This document shows, in pieces, positions 10,206-18,800 of a stretch of DNA of 64,000 nucleotides (the stretch's first letter is position 1; every line of letters begins with the position of its first letter). The notes beneath the pieces are model-generated. The model was given only the letters and a program-made list of their open reading frames with translations. It was not told the origin of the DNA and did no database searches. This DNA comes from an uncultured Coriobacteriaceae bacterium (GTDB taxonomy: Bacteria > Actinomycetota > Coriobacteriia > Coriobacteriales > Eggerthellaceae): contig CACXMZ010000004.1 in assembly GCA_902768975.1 (NCBI GenBank), forward strand, positions 99,957 to 163,956. The letters are read 5' to 3'. Made by a program: the position numbers and the translations under genes.

Positions 10206-10787
10206 ATGTCGGCTGCAACACAAAACTACGTGAATACGAACCGGTGGGACACGCGCACCCTGGTAACCATGGCGCTCATGTGTGCCATTAGCGTGCTTTT
10301 AAGCTTCATTGAAACGCCTCCACTGTTTGCAGGCGGCTTCTTAAAGCTGGACGTTTCGCTCACGCCTGCCATGGTGGTGGGCTTTGCCTATGGTCCGGGT
10401 GCGGGCGTCCTGGTGGGCGTGGTTGCTGCACTCGTTCACGGCATGTTTACGGGCAATTGGGTAGGGGCGCTTATGAACATTATTGTTGCGGCAGCCTATA
10501 TTTACCCAGCGTGCGCCATTTACAAACACAAGCACACCTTTACTGGCGCTGTTATTGGTTTGGTGGTAGCAACCATTGTGCAGGTAGTGGTGGCCGTGGT
10601 GGCCAACTTGGTCATTGACCCCATCTTCTATGGTTACCCCTTCGACGCAGTGGTTGAACTTATTGCCCCGGCGCTCATTCCTTTCAACATCATTAAGGGC
10701 GTCGTGAATGGTGCCTTGACCCTTCTGGTATACAAGAGCATTTCAAACCTCATAACACCGAAAAAAGACCAGGTGAAAGGCCTCTAG
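10206..10787 (+). CDS. ribU: Riboflavin-specific ECF transporter S component RibU
   Basis: RibU is the substrate-binding membrane subunit of an energy-coupling-factor transporter. The 193-residue product has about six hydrophobic segments and the S-component features near the start (TRTLVTMALMCAISVLLSFIE) and LKLDVSLTPAMVVGFAYGPGAGVLVG. A longer frame begins at 10122, but the ATG at 10206 is preceded by AAGGAG at correct spacing and fits the family length. An FMN riboswitch upstream fixes the substrate as riboflavin with good confidence. The ATPases and EcfT follow in the same direction. Confidence 0.93.
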   Translation: MSAATQNYVNTNRWDTRTLVTMALMCAISVLLSFIETPPLFAGGFLKLDVSLTPAMVVGFAYGPGAGVLVGVVAALVHGMFTGNWVGALMNIIVAAAYIYPACAIYKHKHTFTGAVIGLVVATIVQVVVAVVANLVIDPIFYGYPFDAVVELIAPALIPFNIIKGVVNGALTLLVYKSISNLITPKKDQVKGL

Positions 10788-10844
10788 CTTAACGTGGGTA
10801 AAGCTCCTAGGCAACGGCCGGTTTCGAGATAAACGAGCGGAAAT

Positions 10845-11672
10845 ATGATTGATTTCAAAGACGTGCGATTTACTTACGACGGGCAGCAGTACGCCCTCGA
10901 CGGAGTGAACTTGCATATAGAACCAGGTTCCTTTGTGTGCATTCTGGGCGGGAATGGCAGTGGTAAGTCGACGCTTGCCAAACATATTAATGCCTTGCTT
11001 CTGCCCGACGGCGGCACGGTTACCGTCCTGGACAAGAAAACAAGCGACCCCGAAAACACTTTCTTCATTCGCAGTAACGCGGGCATGGTGTTTCAAAACC
11101 CCGACGACCAGTTGGTAGCAAGCCTTATCGAAAATGACGTGGCCTTTGGCCCGGAAAACCTGGGCGTCCCTGCACCCGAGTTGCGCGAACGCGTGACCGA
11201 AGCACTGCGTGCAGTAGGCCTTCAGGGCTTCGAAAAAAAGGAAACAGCCGCTCTTTCGGGTGGGCAGAAGCAGCGCGTGGCTATTGCGGGCATGTTGGCC
11301 ATGCAGCCCCAGATTCTGGTGCTCGACGAAGCTAGTGCCATGCTCGACCCGCGCGGTCGTGCGGGCCTTATGCGCGTGTGCAAGGAACTCAACGAAGCGG
11401 GCATGACCATCGTCATGATTACTCACTTTATGGAAGAAGCAGCCGCCGCCGACGTGGTGCATGTCCTTAGTGGGGGCAAGATTGCCCTTTCGGGCACGCC
11501 TGAATATGTGCTCGGCCAGGTTGAAGTCATGGAAGATCTTTCGCTCGACATTCCTTTCGCGGCGCGCGTGTCGCACGACTTGCGTGCTGCTGGCCTGCCC
11601 CTTGCCATGCACGTGGACGAAACGGGCTTGGTAAACGACCTTAGCCGCCTGTTGAAAGGCGGTGCCCAATGA
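10845..11672 (+). CDS. ecfA1: ECF transporter ATPase EcfA1
   Basis: This cytoplasmic ABC ATPase drives the ECF transporter as a heterodimer with EcfA2. Its 275 residues contain Walker A GGNGSGKST (35-43), the Q-loop MVFQNPDDQ, signature LSGGQKQR, Walker B ILVLDEASAMLDP and the switch histidine in MITHFM. The ATG is followed by IDFKDVRFTYDG, a normal family start. It overlaps the next gene by four bases (ATGA). Generic EcfA modules can serve several S components; here the link to RibU comes from the shared riboswitch transcript. Confidence 0.95.
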   Translation: MIDFKDVRFTYDGQQYALDGVNLHIEPGSFVCILGGNGSGKSTLAKHINALLLPDGGTVTVLDKKTSDPENTFFIRSNAGMVFQNPDDQLVASLIENDVAFGPENLGVPAPELRERVTEALRAVGLQGFEKKETAALSGGQKQRVAIAGMLAMQPQILVLDEASAMLDPRGRAGLMRVCKELNEAGMTIVMITHFMEEAAAADVVHVLSGGKIALSGTPEYVLGQVEVMEDLSLDIPFAARVSHDLRAAGLPLAMHVDETGLVNDLSRLLKGGAQ

Positions 11673-12598
11673 TAGAGTTCAAGAACGTGTGGTATTCCTA
11701 CGATTCGCACGAAGCCAACAAGGCCGAAGGTGGCAAAGAAACCAAAGGGGCCTCTAAAACCCAGGCCGACTGGGGTAACGCGCCCGACTCGCCTTGGGCA
11801 CTCGAAGACATTTCCTTTGCGGTGCAAAAAGGCGAATTCATTGGCATTGCGGGCCACACGGGCAGTGGCAAGAGCACGCTCGTGCAGCATATGAATGGCT
11901 TGCTTGTGCCCACGCGTGGCCAGGTGCTGGTGGACGGGGTAGACATCGCAAACAGGCAAGCTGCGGCTGATGCGCGCCGGCATGTTGGCCTGGTCTTTCA
12001 GTACCCAGAGCATCAGCTTTTTGCTGCCAGCGTGTACGAAGATGTTGCCTTTGGTCCGCGCAATATGGGTATGCCAGAAAACGAAATGGACAGTATCGTG
12101 CGTGAAGCGCTCGAACTGGTCGACCTGGACTTTGAAGCCCTGCGTGACGTGAGCCCCTTTGAACTTTCGGGCGGGCAACAGCGCCGCGTGGCACTGGCGG
12201 GCGTGCTTGCCATGCGCCCATCCACGCTTATCTTGGACGAACCTGCCGCTGGCCTCGACCCTGCGGCTCGTCGTGAATTGCTTGCCTTGGTGCGGCGCCT
12301 GCACACGGAACTGAATGCAACCATTGTGCTTATTTCCCACAACATGGACGACCTTGCCCAGTTGTGCGACCGCATTCTGGTGCTCAATAAAGGCCGCGTG
12401 CATGCCTTTGGCGAACCTGCACGCGTTTTTATGGATTCCGCTGCCATGAAAAACATTGGCCTTGGCGTGCCGAGCGCCCAACGCCTTGCCAACCTGCTCA
12501 AGGAACAAGGTTTGTTCCTGCCAGTTCCTTCAAGCGGGCTCTTCACACCAGAAAGTCTGGTTGAAACCCTGGTTAAAGCCTATAAGGAAGGCATCTAG
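11669..12598 (+). CDS. ecfA2: ECF transporter ATPase EcfA2
   Basis: The second ABC ATPase of the ECF module has 309 residues, with Walker A GHTGSGKST (62-70), VFQYPEHQLF Q-loop, LSGGQQRR signature, Walker B LILDEPAAGLDP and ISHNM switch. It overlaps ecfA1 by ATGA, so translation is coupled. Between the first strand (MIEFKNVWYSYD) and the second (WALEDISF) lies an insert of about 28 hydrophilic residues (EANKAEGGKETKGASKTQAD and on) that is absent from EcfA1 and not typical of the family. The core ATPase motifs are intact. Confidence 0.95.
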   Translation: MIEFKNVWYSYDSHEANKAEGGKETKGASKTQADWGNAPDSPWALEDISFAVQKGEFIGIAGHTGSGKSTLVQHMNGLLVPTRGQVLVDGVDIANRQAAADARRHVGLVFQYPEHQLFAASVYEDVAFGPRNMGMPENEMDSIVREALELVDLDFEALRDVSPFELSGGQQRRVALAGVLAMRPSTLILDEPAAGLDPAARRELLALVRRLHTELNATIVLISHNMDDLAQLCDRILVLNKGRVHAFGEPARVFMDSAAMKNIGLGVPSAQRLANLLKEQGLFLPVPSSGLFTPESLVETLVKAYKEGI

Positions 12599-12601
12599 TA
12601 G

Positions 12602-13408
12602 ATGGCGCAGTCGGCACTTTTCGGGCGTTACTGGCCAGGCGAAAGCCCCATCCATGCGCTGGACCCCCGCATGAAATTGACAGGTGTGGTCATTGCTATG
12701 GTGGCTATCTTTTTGGCGCAGGGCTACGCCGCCCTGGGCGTGGCCGCCCTCTTCGTTGCCGCTTTTTTCATTGTTGCGCGCATTCCCTTTGGGCAAGCGT
12801 TTAAGTCCATTGCCCCGCTGCTGTTTATTGTATTGCTGACGGCATTCTTAAATCTGTTTTTCATTCAGAGTGGGGAAGTGTATGCCCAGGCAGGACCCTT
12901 CGTTATTTCGCAGGGTGGTATCGATTCGGCCATCTTTCTCAGTATTCGCCTCACCTTGCTGCTGCTTTGTGCAAGCTTGCTTACGCTTACTACTACGAGC
13001 ATCGACCTGACGGATGCCTTCGAGTCTATGCTTGGGCCCTTTGCGCGTTTTGGTTTTCCGGCGCACGAGTTCGCCATGGTTATGGGTATTGCCCTGCGTT
13101 TCTTGCCGCAATTCATGGACGAACTGCGCACCATTCGTGCTGCCCAGCTTTCCCGTGGGGCCCACGTGAGCGCCAATCCCTTCCATGGCGGCCTGCAGGG
13201 CCTTTCGAGCCTTATGGTGCCCCTGTTTACGAGTGCGTTTCGCCATGCGGAAACCTTGAGCAACGGCATGGATGCGCGCTGCTACCATGGCGGCACTGGG
13301 CGAACGCGCTTGGACCCGCTCGCGTTTTCCACGCGCGACCTCGCAGGCATCGTCATCCTGCTCCTTATGGTCGCCTGCGTCGTCGCCACCAACTTTCTCG
13401 TGCGCTAA
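12602..13408 (+). CDS. ecfT: ECF transporter transmembrane protein EcfT
   Basis: EcfT is the membrane scaffold that couples the EcfA ATPases to the S component. The 268-residue protein starts with FGRYWPGESPIHALDPRMKL, typical of the family, and has about five membrane segments. The two short coupling motifs of the Ala-Arg-Gly type appear in TIRAAQLSRGAHV and NGMDARCYHGG. It starts 3 nt after the ecfA2 stop and closes the ribU operon; a hairpin terminator follows. Confidence 0.93.
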   Translation: MAQSALFGRYWPGESPIHALDPRMKLTGVVIAMVAIFLAQGYAALGVAALFVAAFFIVARIPFGQAFKSIAPLLFIVLLTAFLNLFFIQSGEVYAQAGPFVISQGGIDSAIFLSIRLTLLLLCASLLTLTTTSIDLTDAFESMLGPFARFGFPAHEFAMVMGIALRFLPQFMDELRTIRAAQLSRGAHVSANPFHGGLQGLSSLMVPLFTSAFRHAETLSNGMDARCYHGGTGRTRLDPLAFSTRDLAGIVILLLMVACVVATNFLVR

Positions 13409-13414
13409 CAAAAA

Positions 13415-13432
13415 GAGGGGCCGGAGCCCCTC
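13415..13432. terminator. Bidirectional terminator between ecfT and the AGCS symporter gene
   Basis: A perfect 7-bp stem GAGGGGC/GCCCCTC with a CGGA tetraloop is flanked by an A-rich stretch on the left and TCGTTGTTG on the right. The flanking genes converge, so it can serve both. Confidence 0.8.
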
Positions 13433-13452
13433 GTTGTTGCATTGAAAACTCA

Positions 13453-14979
13453 CTAGAGGCTTGCGCCGCGGGTCCATTCAGGAATTTCCGATGTGTCGAT
13501 TTCTTCGATGTTGCCATCGTAGATGTAGTGCTGTGTTTCCTTGGAAATGACGTTCGCAAGAGCCCACATGGCTATAACGTTGGGAACAACCATGAGGCCA
13601 TTCATGATGTCGGCGAAGTCCCATACGGCAGATGCCAGGGCGGCAGAACCACCAATCGCACCCAGAATAATGAAGACCAGGAAGAGTGCCTGGTAGGGGC
13701 GCTTGGCGCGTTCGCCCAGCAGGTAGGTGACTACGCGGTCGCCGTACCAAGACCAACCGATCATGGTAGTGAAGCTAAACAGCACCATACCCACAATAAG
13801 TACCAGTGGTCCAAGTACGGGAATCTGGTTGAAGGCCGTGGTAGTGAGCACGAGACCCTTGGTGAAGCCTTCGCCCAATGAAGGATTGTTGGCAGTTGCG
13901 GCCGCAACCACGCTTGCGTCGGGCGTACCACCTACGGCAAGGGTGTTCGTAACTTGGTAAGCCGCTGAAAGGTCGGGGTTAGCAAGGATGGTGGTAAGCA
14001 GCGTGAGGGCTGTCATGAGGCAGATAACAACCGTGTCCCAGAAAGCACCACTCATAATAACCAGGCTCTGGCGGGCAGGGTTCTTGGACGCACCATTGGC
14101 AGCAGCCAGCGGGGCAGACCCCATGCCGCTTTCGTTGGAAAACAGACCGCGTGCGGCACCAAAGCGAATGGCTTGCATAACCGCAAAGCCTACGCCGCCA
14201 CCGACCATGGCCTGCGGGCTGAAAGCGCACACCACAATCCACTGCAGGGCAGGTACGAGGTAAGCGCCATTCATAGCAATAATGAAGAAGCAGCACACTA
14301 CATAGAACAAGGCCATGAAGGGCACAACTTTTTCGCACACGCGGGAAATGGACTTAATGCCGCCAAAGATAACCAGGCCTACGAACAGGGCGGTTGCTAC
14401 ACCTATAGCCCAGATGGGAACACCAGGAATGTACTGGTCGACAATACCGCACACGCTGTTGGACTGCACAGCGCCGCCAATACCAAAGGAGGCGAGGGCG
14501 GTAAACAGGGCGAACAGGAAGGCAACAATCTTGGCCCAACCCTTGCCTTCAAAGCCGCGCTCAAGCGCAAACATGGCGCCACCGAGCATGTCGCCATTCT
14601 TGTCCTTCACGCGGTACTTCATGGCAATAAAGGTTTCGGCATACTTGGTGGCAATGCCCAGTATGCCAATGATCCACATCCAGAACACGGCACCCGGGCC
14701 ACCGCTGACGATGGCGGTTGCCACGCCCACAATGTTGCCAGTACCAATGGTGGCAGAAAGTGTGGTGGTCAGCGCGCCAAACTGGCTAATATTGCCTTCG
14801 GCTTCTTCGTCATGCGTAAGCGAAAGCTTGATAGCCGTGCCAATCTTACGCTGGATAAACTTCGTGCGAATGGTCATATACAAATGCGTACCAACCAGCA
14901 CGATAATAAGCGGCCAAGACCACAGCCAGCCGTCTATAGAGCTAATAACGCCACCAATACTTTCAATTAAGCCTTCCAC
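13453..14979 (-). CDS. Alanine/glycine:cation symporter family protein (AGCS)
   Basis: This is a sodium-coupled importer of small neutral amino acids in the membrane. The protein of about 508 residues has roughly 11 hydrophobic segments and family landmarks: GALTTTLSATIGTGNIVGVA, the GGPGAVFWMW segment, NESGMGSAPLAAANG and the IGWSWYGD motif near the end. The start is ambiguous. A GGAGG ribosome site sits 5 nt before the GTG at 14979, favoured here; an in-frame TTG at 14991 is the alternative. The gene stands alone on the minus strand, converging with ecfT. Substrate preference cannot be read from the sequence. Confidence 0.93.
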   Translation of the reverse strand: MEGLIESIGGVISSIDGWLWSWPLIIVLVGTHLYMTIRTKFIQRKIGTAIKLSLTHDEEAEGNISQFGALTTTLSATIGTGNIVGVATAIVSGGPGAVFWMWIIGILGIATKYAETFIAMKYRVKDKNGDMLGGAMFALERGFEGKGWAKIVAFLFALFTALASFGIGGAVQSNSVCGIVDQYIPGVPIWAIGVATALFVGLVIFGGIKSISRVCEKVVPFMALFYVVCCFFIIAMNGAYLVPALQWIVVCAFSPQAMVGGGVGFAVMQAIRFGAARGLFSNESGMGSAPLAAANGASKNPARQSLVIMSGAFWDTVVICLMTALTLLTTILANPDLSAAYQVTNTLAVGGTPDASVVAAATANNPSLGEGFTKGLVLTTTAFNQIPVLGPLVLIVGMVLFSFTTMIGWSWYGDRVVTYLLGERAKRPYQALFLVFIILGAIGGSAALASAVWDFADIMNGLMVVPNVIAMWALANVISKETQHYIYDGNIEEIDTSEIPEWTRGASL

Positions 14980-15074
14980 AATGTCCTCCAATTCACCCTT
15001 TTAGGAATACGCTACAGCGCAGTAGTGTGATAGCAATGCAGCATTATACGCGAGATTAGCCCCTAGATTGCTGA

Positions 15075-15350
15075 CATCTTGCCGGCACCGAGGGCAAGAC
15101 ATCCATTGCGGTCAACGCAGAAGGCCAGGACTTAAGCGGCTACAAGCGGGTCCTCTTCCCGGCCACTGTGGCTTCCGTCACGACGCCGCCTGCAGGGAAG
15201 AGCCTTCCCTGCACTGGCAAGCCCCAGGAGCTGGCGGTGGCGGGCGTAGCCAGCGGCGCCGTGCCATACGCGGCTCCCATAGCCACAACTCTCGTGGCCC
15301 TTGCCGCTGCGGCACTCGCGCTCGCGGTCCGCAAGCGCACGCGCGACTAG
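15075..15350 (+). pseudogene. Remnant of a sortase-anchored surface protein C-terminus
   Basis: The frame has no plausible start after the TGA at 15072 and reads as the last 90 residues of a wall-anchored protein. It has a sortase-like motif LPCTG, a hydrophobic stretch rich in Ala and Val, and the basic tail RKRTRD before the stop. This is the standard order of a cell-wall sorting signal. The body of the protein is missing, so it is taken as a relic left by deletion or rearrangement at the edge of the foreign patch. Confidence 0.65.
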
Positions 15351-15369
15351 GCGAAAGACCGCAGGCTAT

Positions 15370-15615
15370 GTGCGGCTCGCAACGCGGCCGAGGTCGTATC
15401 GGCAGGCACGTGCGGCGTTATGCGCAGAGGTATGCCGTAAGCTGGTCGATTTGCCCGTCGGTCATGCCTGCAGGACAGTAACCGAGGTGTACGACCTGAT
15501 CAAAAGCGAAGGATTCGAACTTACTGACAAAGAGCTCAGGGGGATTTCGGGTGGATGGAGTGACATTTGCGCCAGTTTGTGCTGGGATCACAGCTGCAAG
15601 GAGTTTTTAAGGTAA
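15370..15615 (+). CDS. Nif11-like leader peptide, possible RiPP precursor (start uncertain, perhaps degraded)
   Basis: The last 45 residues of this frame read like a natural-product precursor. A helical leader with DLIKSEGFELTDKELRGISGG is followed by a short core of about 19 residues containing three cysteines (WSDICASLCWDHSCKEFLR). The segment before GG matches the end of Nif11-type leaders, where a double-glycine site is cut by a C39 peptidase transporter. The upstream 40 residues are rich in Arg and Cys and unlike a Nif11 start; no ATG or ribosome site is evident, and a GTG at 15370 is only a nominal start. No modifying enzyme or transporter gene lies in the window, so it may be a stranded fragment. 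Confidence 0.45.
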   Translation: MRLATRPRSYRQARAALCAEVCRKLVDLPVGHACRTVTEVYDLIKSEGFELTDKELRGISGGWSDICASLCWDHSCKEFLR

Positions 15616-15673
15616 CACACGTCTTGAATACAGCATAGAAGGCCTGTACAATGATAGACAAGGACAGGGTTGA

Positions 15674-15880
15674 AAGGGCTTTAACTGGTGGCTCCGTTCG
15701 CCCGGTAACAACAATAACAATGCCGCGAATGTCAATGGTGACGGTAACGTCAACAACAATGGCAACAAAGTAGACAACAAAAACGGCGTGCGTCCTGCAT
15801 TGCCTTATCCGCCAGAAGCGCAGCTGAAGGTTCGGCTCGCCATGCTCCCCGTTAGCCACAAACAATCGGAGGACAAATGA
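15674..15880 (+). other. Asn-codon-rich sequence resembling a DGR template repeat
   Basis: After an in-frame TGA at 15671, the frame without any start codon reads GFNWWLRSPG, then a run of AAC/AAT codons (NNNNNAANVNGDGNV and onward), then NGVRPAL at about 15785-15802. The frame ends at a TGA overlapping the ATG of the next gene. WWLRSPG and GVRPA frame the ligand loop of DUF6273-type proteins. In the following surface gene the same block (16426-16557) carries diverse residues where this copy carries Asn. Asn codons at variable sites are the mark of template repeats in diversity-generating retroelements. No reverse transcriptase is present in the window. It could also be the end of a broken DUF6273 gene. 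Confidence 0.55.
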
Positions 15881-18800
15881 AACAACTAAGGAAAAGAAGA
15901 GGGCTAGCCATAGTGGTGTCCCTTGCCATGGCAATCACCATGATGCCGGTGTTTGTAATGACTGCATACGCTGCAGCAGGCGACCCTGCCATGGTAGAAG
16001 GCACAGATGTGCTGCAGAGTACATCCAATACAAAAGATGCCCAGACAGTTTACATGGCAGACAAGGCATGGCGTGTGATCGGCTATGGCGGTGAAGGCGT
16101 TGCAAGCGCTACAAATACCATGACCCTGCTCTCTGCCGGAATTCTCAAAACAGATGTCGTCTTCAGAGAATATATCAGAGACGAAGGGTCTGACAGCTGG
16201 TACCATCAGAGCATTCTCCAATCAGAGGTGGAGGCGATAGCAAATACGTTCTCGGCTGGCGAGAAAGCAGGCATAGCAACAAGGAAACTTAGAGCCGGAG
16301 ATTATAACGGTTATGACACAGACACGGTATCCAGATACTCAGTTGATAACGCTCTTCTATGGCCTCTTTCCACAAAGGAGGCACATTATACACTGAACGG
16401 GGATATTCGAAACGTCCATGACTTCTGGTGGCTCCGCTCGCCCGGTTACACATCGCCCCCTTTCTTCACTTGCCACATCTCGTACGTCAAAAGTGATGGC
16501 AATGTCGACGAAGAGGGCTGCTTGGTCACTGAGAAAAATGGCGTGCGTCCCGCTTTTAATTACAAACTGAACTCTGTCATCTTTTCATCTGCCGCGACTG
16601 GCGGCAAAGTTTCCGGCACTATAGGTGCCGATTCATTAATGACGGTTGGCAGTAATGACAGCGGTGAGTGGAAGCTGACACTGTTGGATGATGGCACAAT
16701 TTACGGATTTAATAGTCATCTTAATGGTCATGAGGGATTTACTGCATCCCGAGCGGATAGCGGTAATGTCGTAGCCGGTGGAAAAATTAAGATCAAATAT
16801 AACGGTGGACGGACCGGAACTAATGAGTATGTCTCCGTATTTCTTAAGGATTCCACGGGTAAGATAGTCTACTACGGACATCTGGCAGAGAATAGTGAAT
16901 CAGCCACGGGAGCAGCGCTTACCATTCCATCCGACATAGCACTGGGAACATATACCGTGGGGGTCTTTGCAGAGCAGTGCAACGGAGATAATAAGACAGA
17001 CTATGGAAGCGCAATATCGACATTTGATATTACTGTTGTTAATCACTCTCACGAATTAACCTATTCCGCAGATGGGCCGACCATCACGGCGACTTGCGCC
17101 AATACAGACGGCAACTGTCCCTTGACAGATTGTAAGGCTACCCTGACCATTACAAAGCCATTGCACGATACCTATGGTGACGGCAAAAGCGCAGAAGCGG
17201 GAATAACCGACGAAAACAGCATTCAGGGAGATGCAAAGGTCAAATATCAGAAAAAGACCGGTGAATCATCTTATGATACAGAAACTGAAACCGCGCCTAC
17301 AGACGCGAGAACGTACAAGGCTAGTATCACGGTGGGCGATACTACCGCATCTGTGGAATACACCATAGCCAAGGCAGATATCACACCGGAGGTCAACATA
17401 GAGGACTGGGACTACGGCGATACGCCGAATGATCCTTCTGTGACTTCCGCAGGCAACCCGGGAGGCGGTGAAGTCACATACAAGTACTATACAGACGAAG
17501 AGTGCGCAAAAGAGACCACTTCCGCCCAGGGCGCATCGGAAGAAGGTAGTGTGCCTTCATATGGCGGAGATTACTGGGTCAAGGCTACGGTAGAAGAGAC
17601 CGACAACTACAAGTCCGGCACAGGTATAAAGAAGTTTACGATAAATACCGCAGCCATCACGGTCACGGGTCTTAAAGGCGACTCAAAGGTATATGACGGA
17701 ACGACTTCAGCGACACTCGGTGTATCTGACGCAACTCTTGTTGGAGTGAAGTCGGGCGACGAAGTGCGAATCGCATCTGCAACAGGCACGTTTAATGATA
17801 AGAATATAGGCACAGATAAGACCATAAGCAGCATTACCATAGTGCTTGAAGGTAAAGACGCCGGCGGATATAAAGCTGCAGTCGATTCGGCAACAGTTAC
17901 CGGTGCAATCACGGCGAAGGAGGTAAAGGTCAGCGGCATCGCAGCATCAGACAAGACATACGACGGGAACACAACGGCAATACTCACATTTACCGGAGCA
18001 TTATTTGATGGGATGATTGATGGTGATGATCTTTCCGTAAAGGGAAAGGATAGTCAGGACGGAACCTTCGATAATATGAACGTCGGAAGCGGTAAGACCG
18101 TCACTCTTCCTGCCCTTGCATTGGACGGAAATGACTCGGCAAACTACACGATCAGTGACGACAGCCAGACAGCAGCCAGTGCGGCAATCACTGCGAAGGA
18201 GCTTAGTGTAACAGCCGATAATAAGTCCAAGACATACGGCGAGGATGACCCGGAGTTTACCTACACCTCAGATGGACTCATAACAGGTGATACATTCACC
18301 GGAGCTCTTGAGAGAGCAAAGGGAGATGATGTCGGCACCTACGATATCAATCAGGGAACTCTGAGTGCAGGAGATAACTACACAATTAAATATACAAAAG
18401 GAACGTTCACCATAAATAAGGCGGCGACCAACAGCGTAACAGCTTCAATCGAAGGCTGGATATACGGAGATGATCCGAATAAACCGAACGCCACCGCTAC
18501 CCATGGTCAGGAAACAGCCATTTTTACATACAGCGATGCGGCAGACGGGACTTATACAGAAACGGTTCCGACGGGTGCTGGTACATGGTATGTAAAGGCG
18601 ACAGTTTATGAAACAGATAATTATGTCGGTGCAGTAAGCGAGCCTGTAGAGTTCACAATCGCAAAGAAGGAAGTCGGCCTTGAATGGAGTGATACAGAGC
18701 TTACATACAACGGTGAAGATCAGAAGCCAAAAGCGACCGCGACAGGGCTTGTTGGTCAGGATGAATGCACAGTTACCGTAAGTGGAGAGAAAACTGACAG

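Noticed and set aside
16426..16557. Direct template/variable-repeat pair with 15674-15802
   Set aside because: The two blocks also differ at non-adenine positions and in length, so recent retrohoming from this template is not supported.
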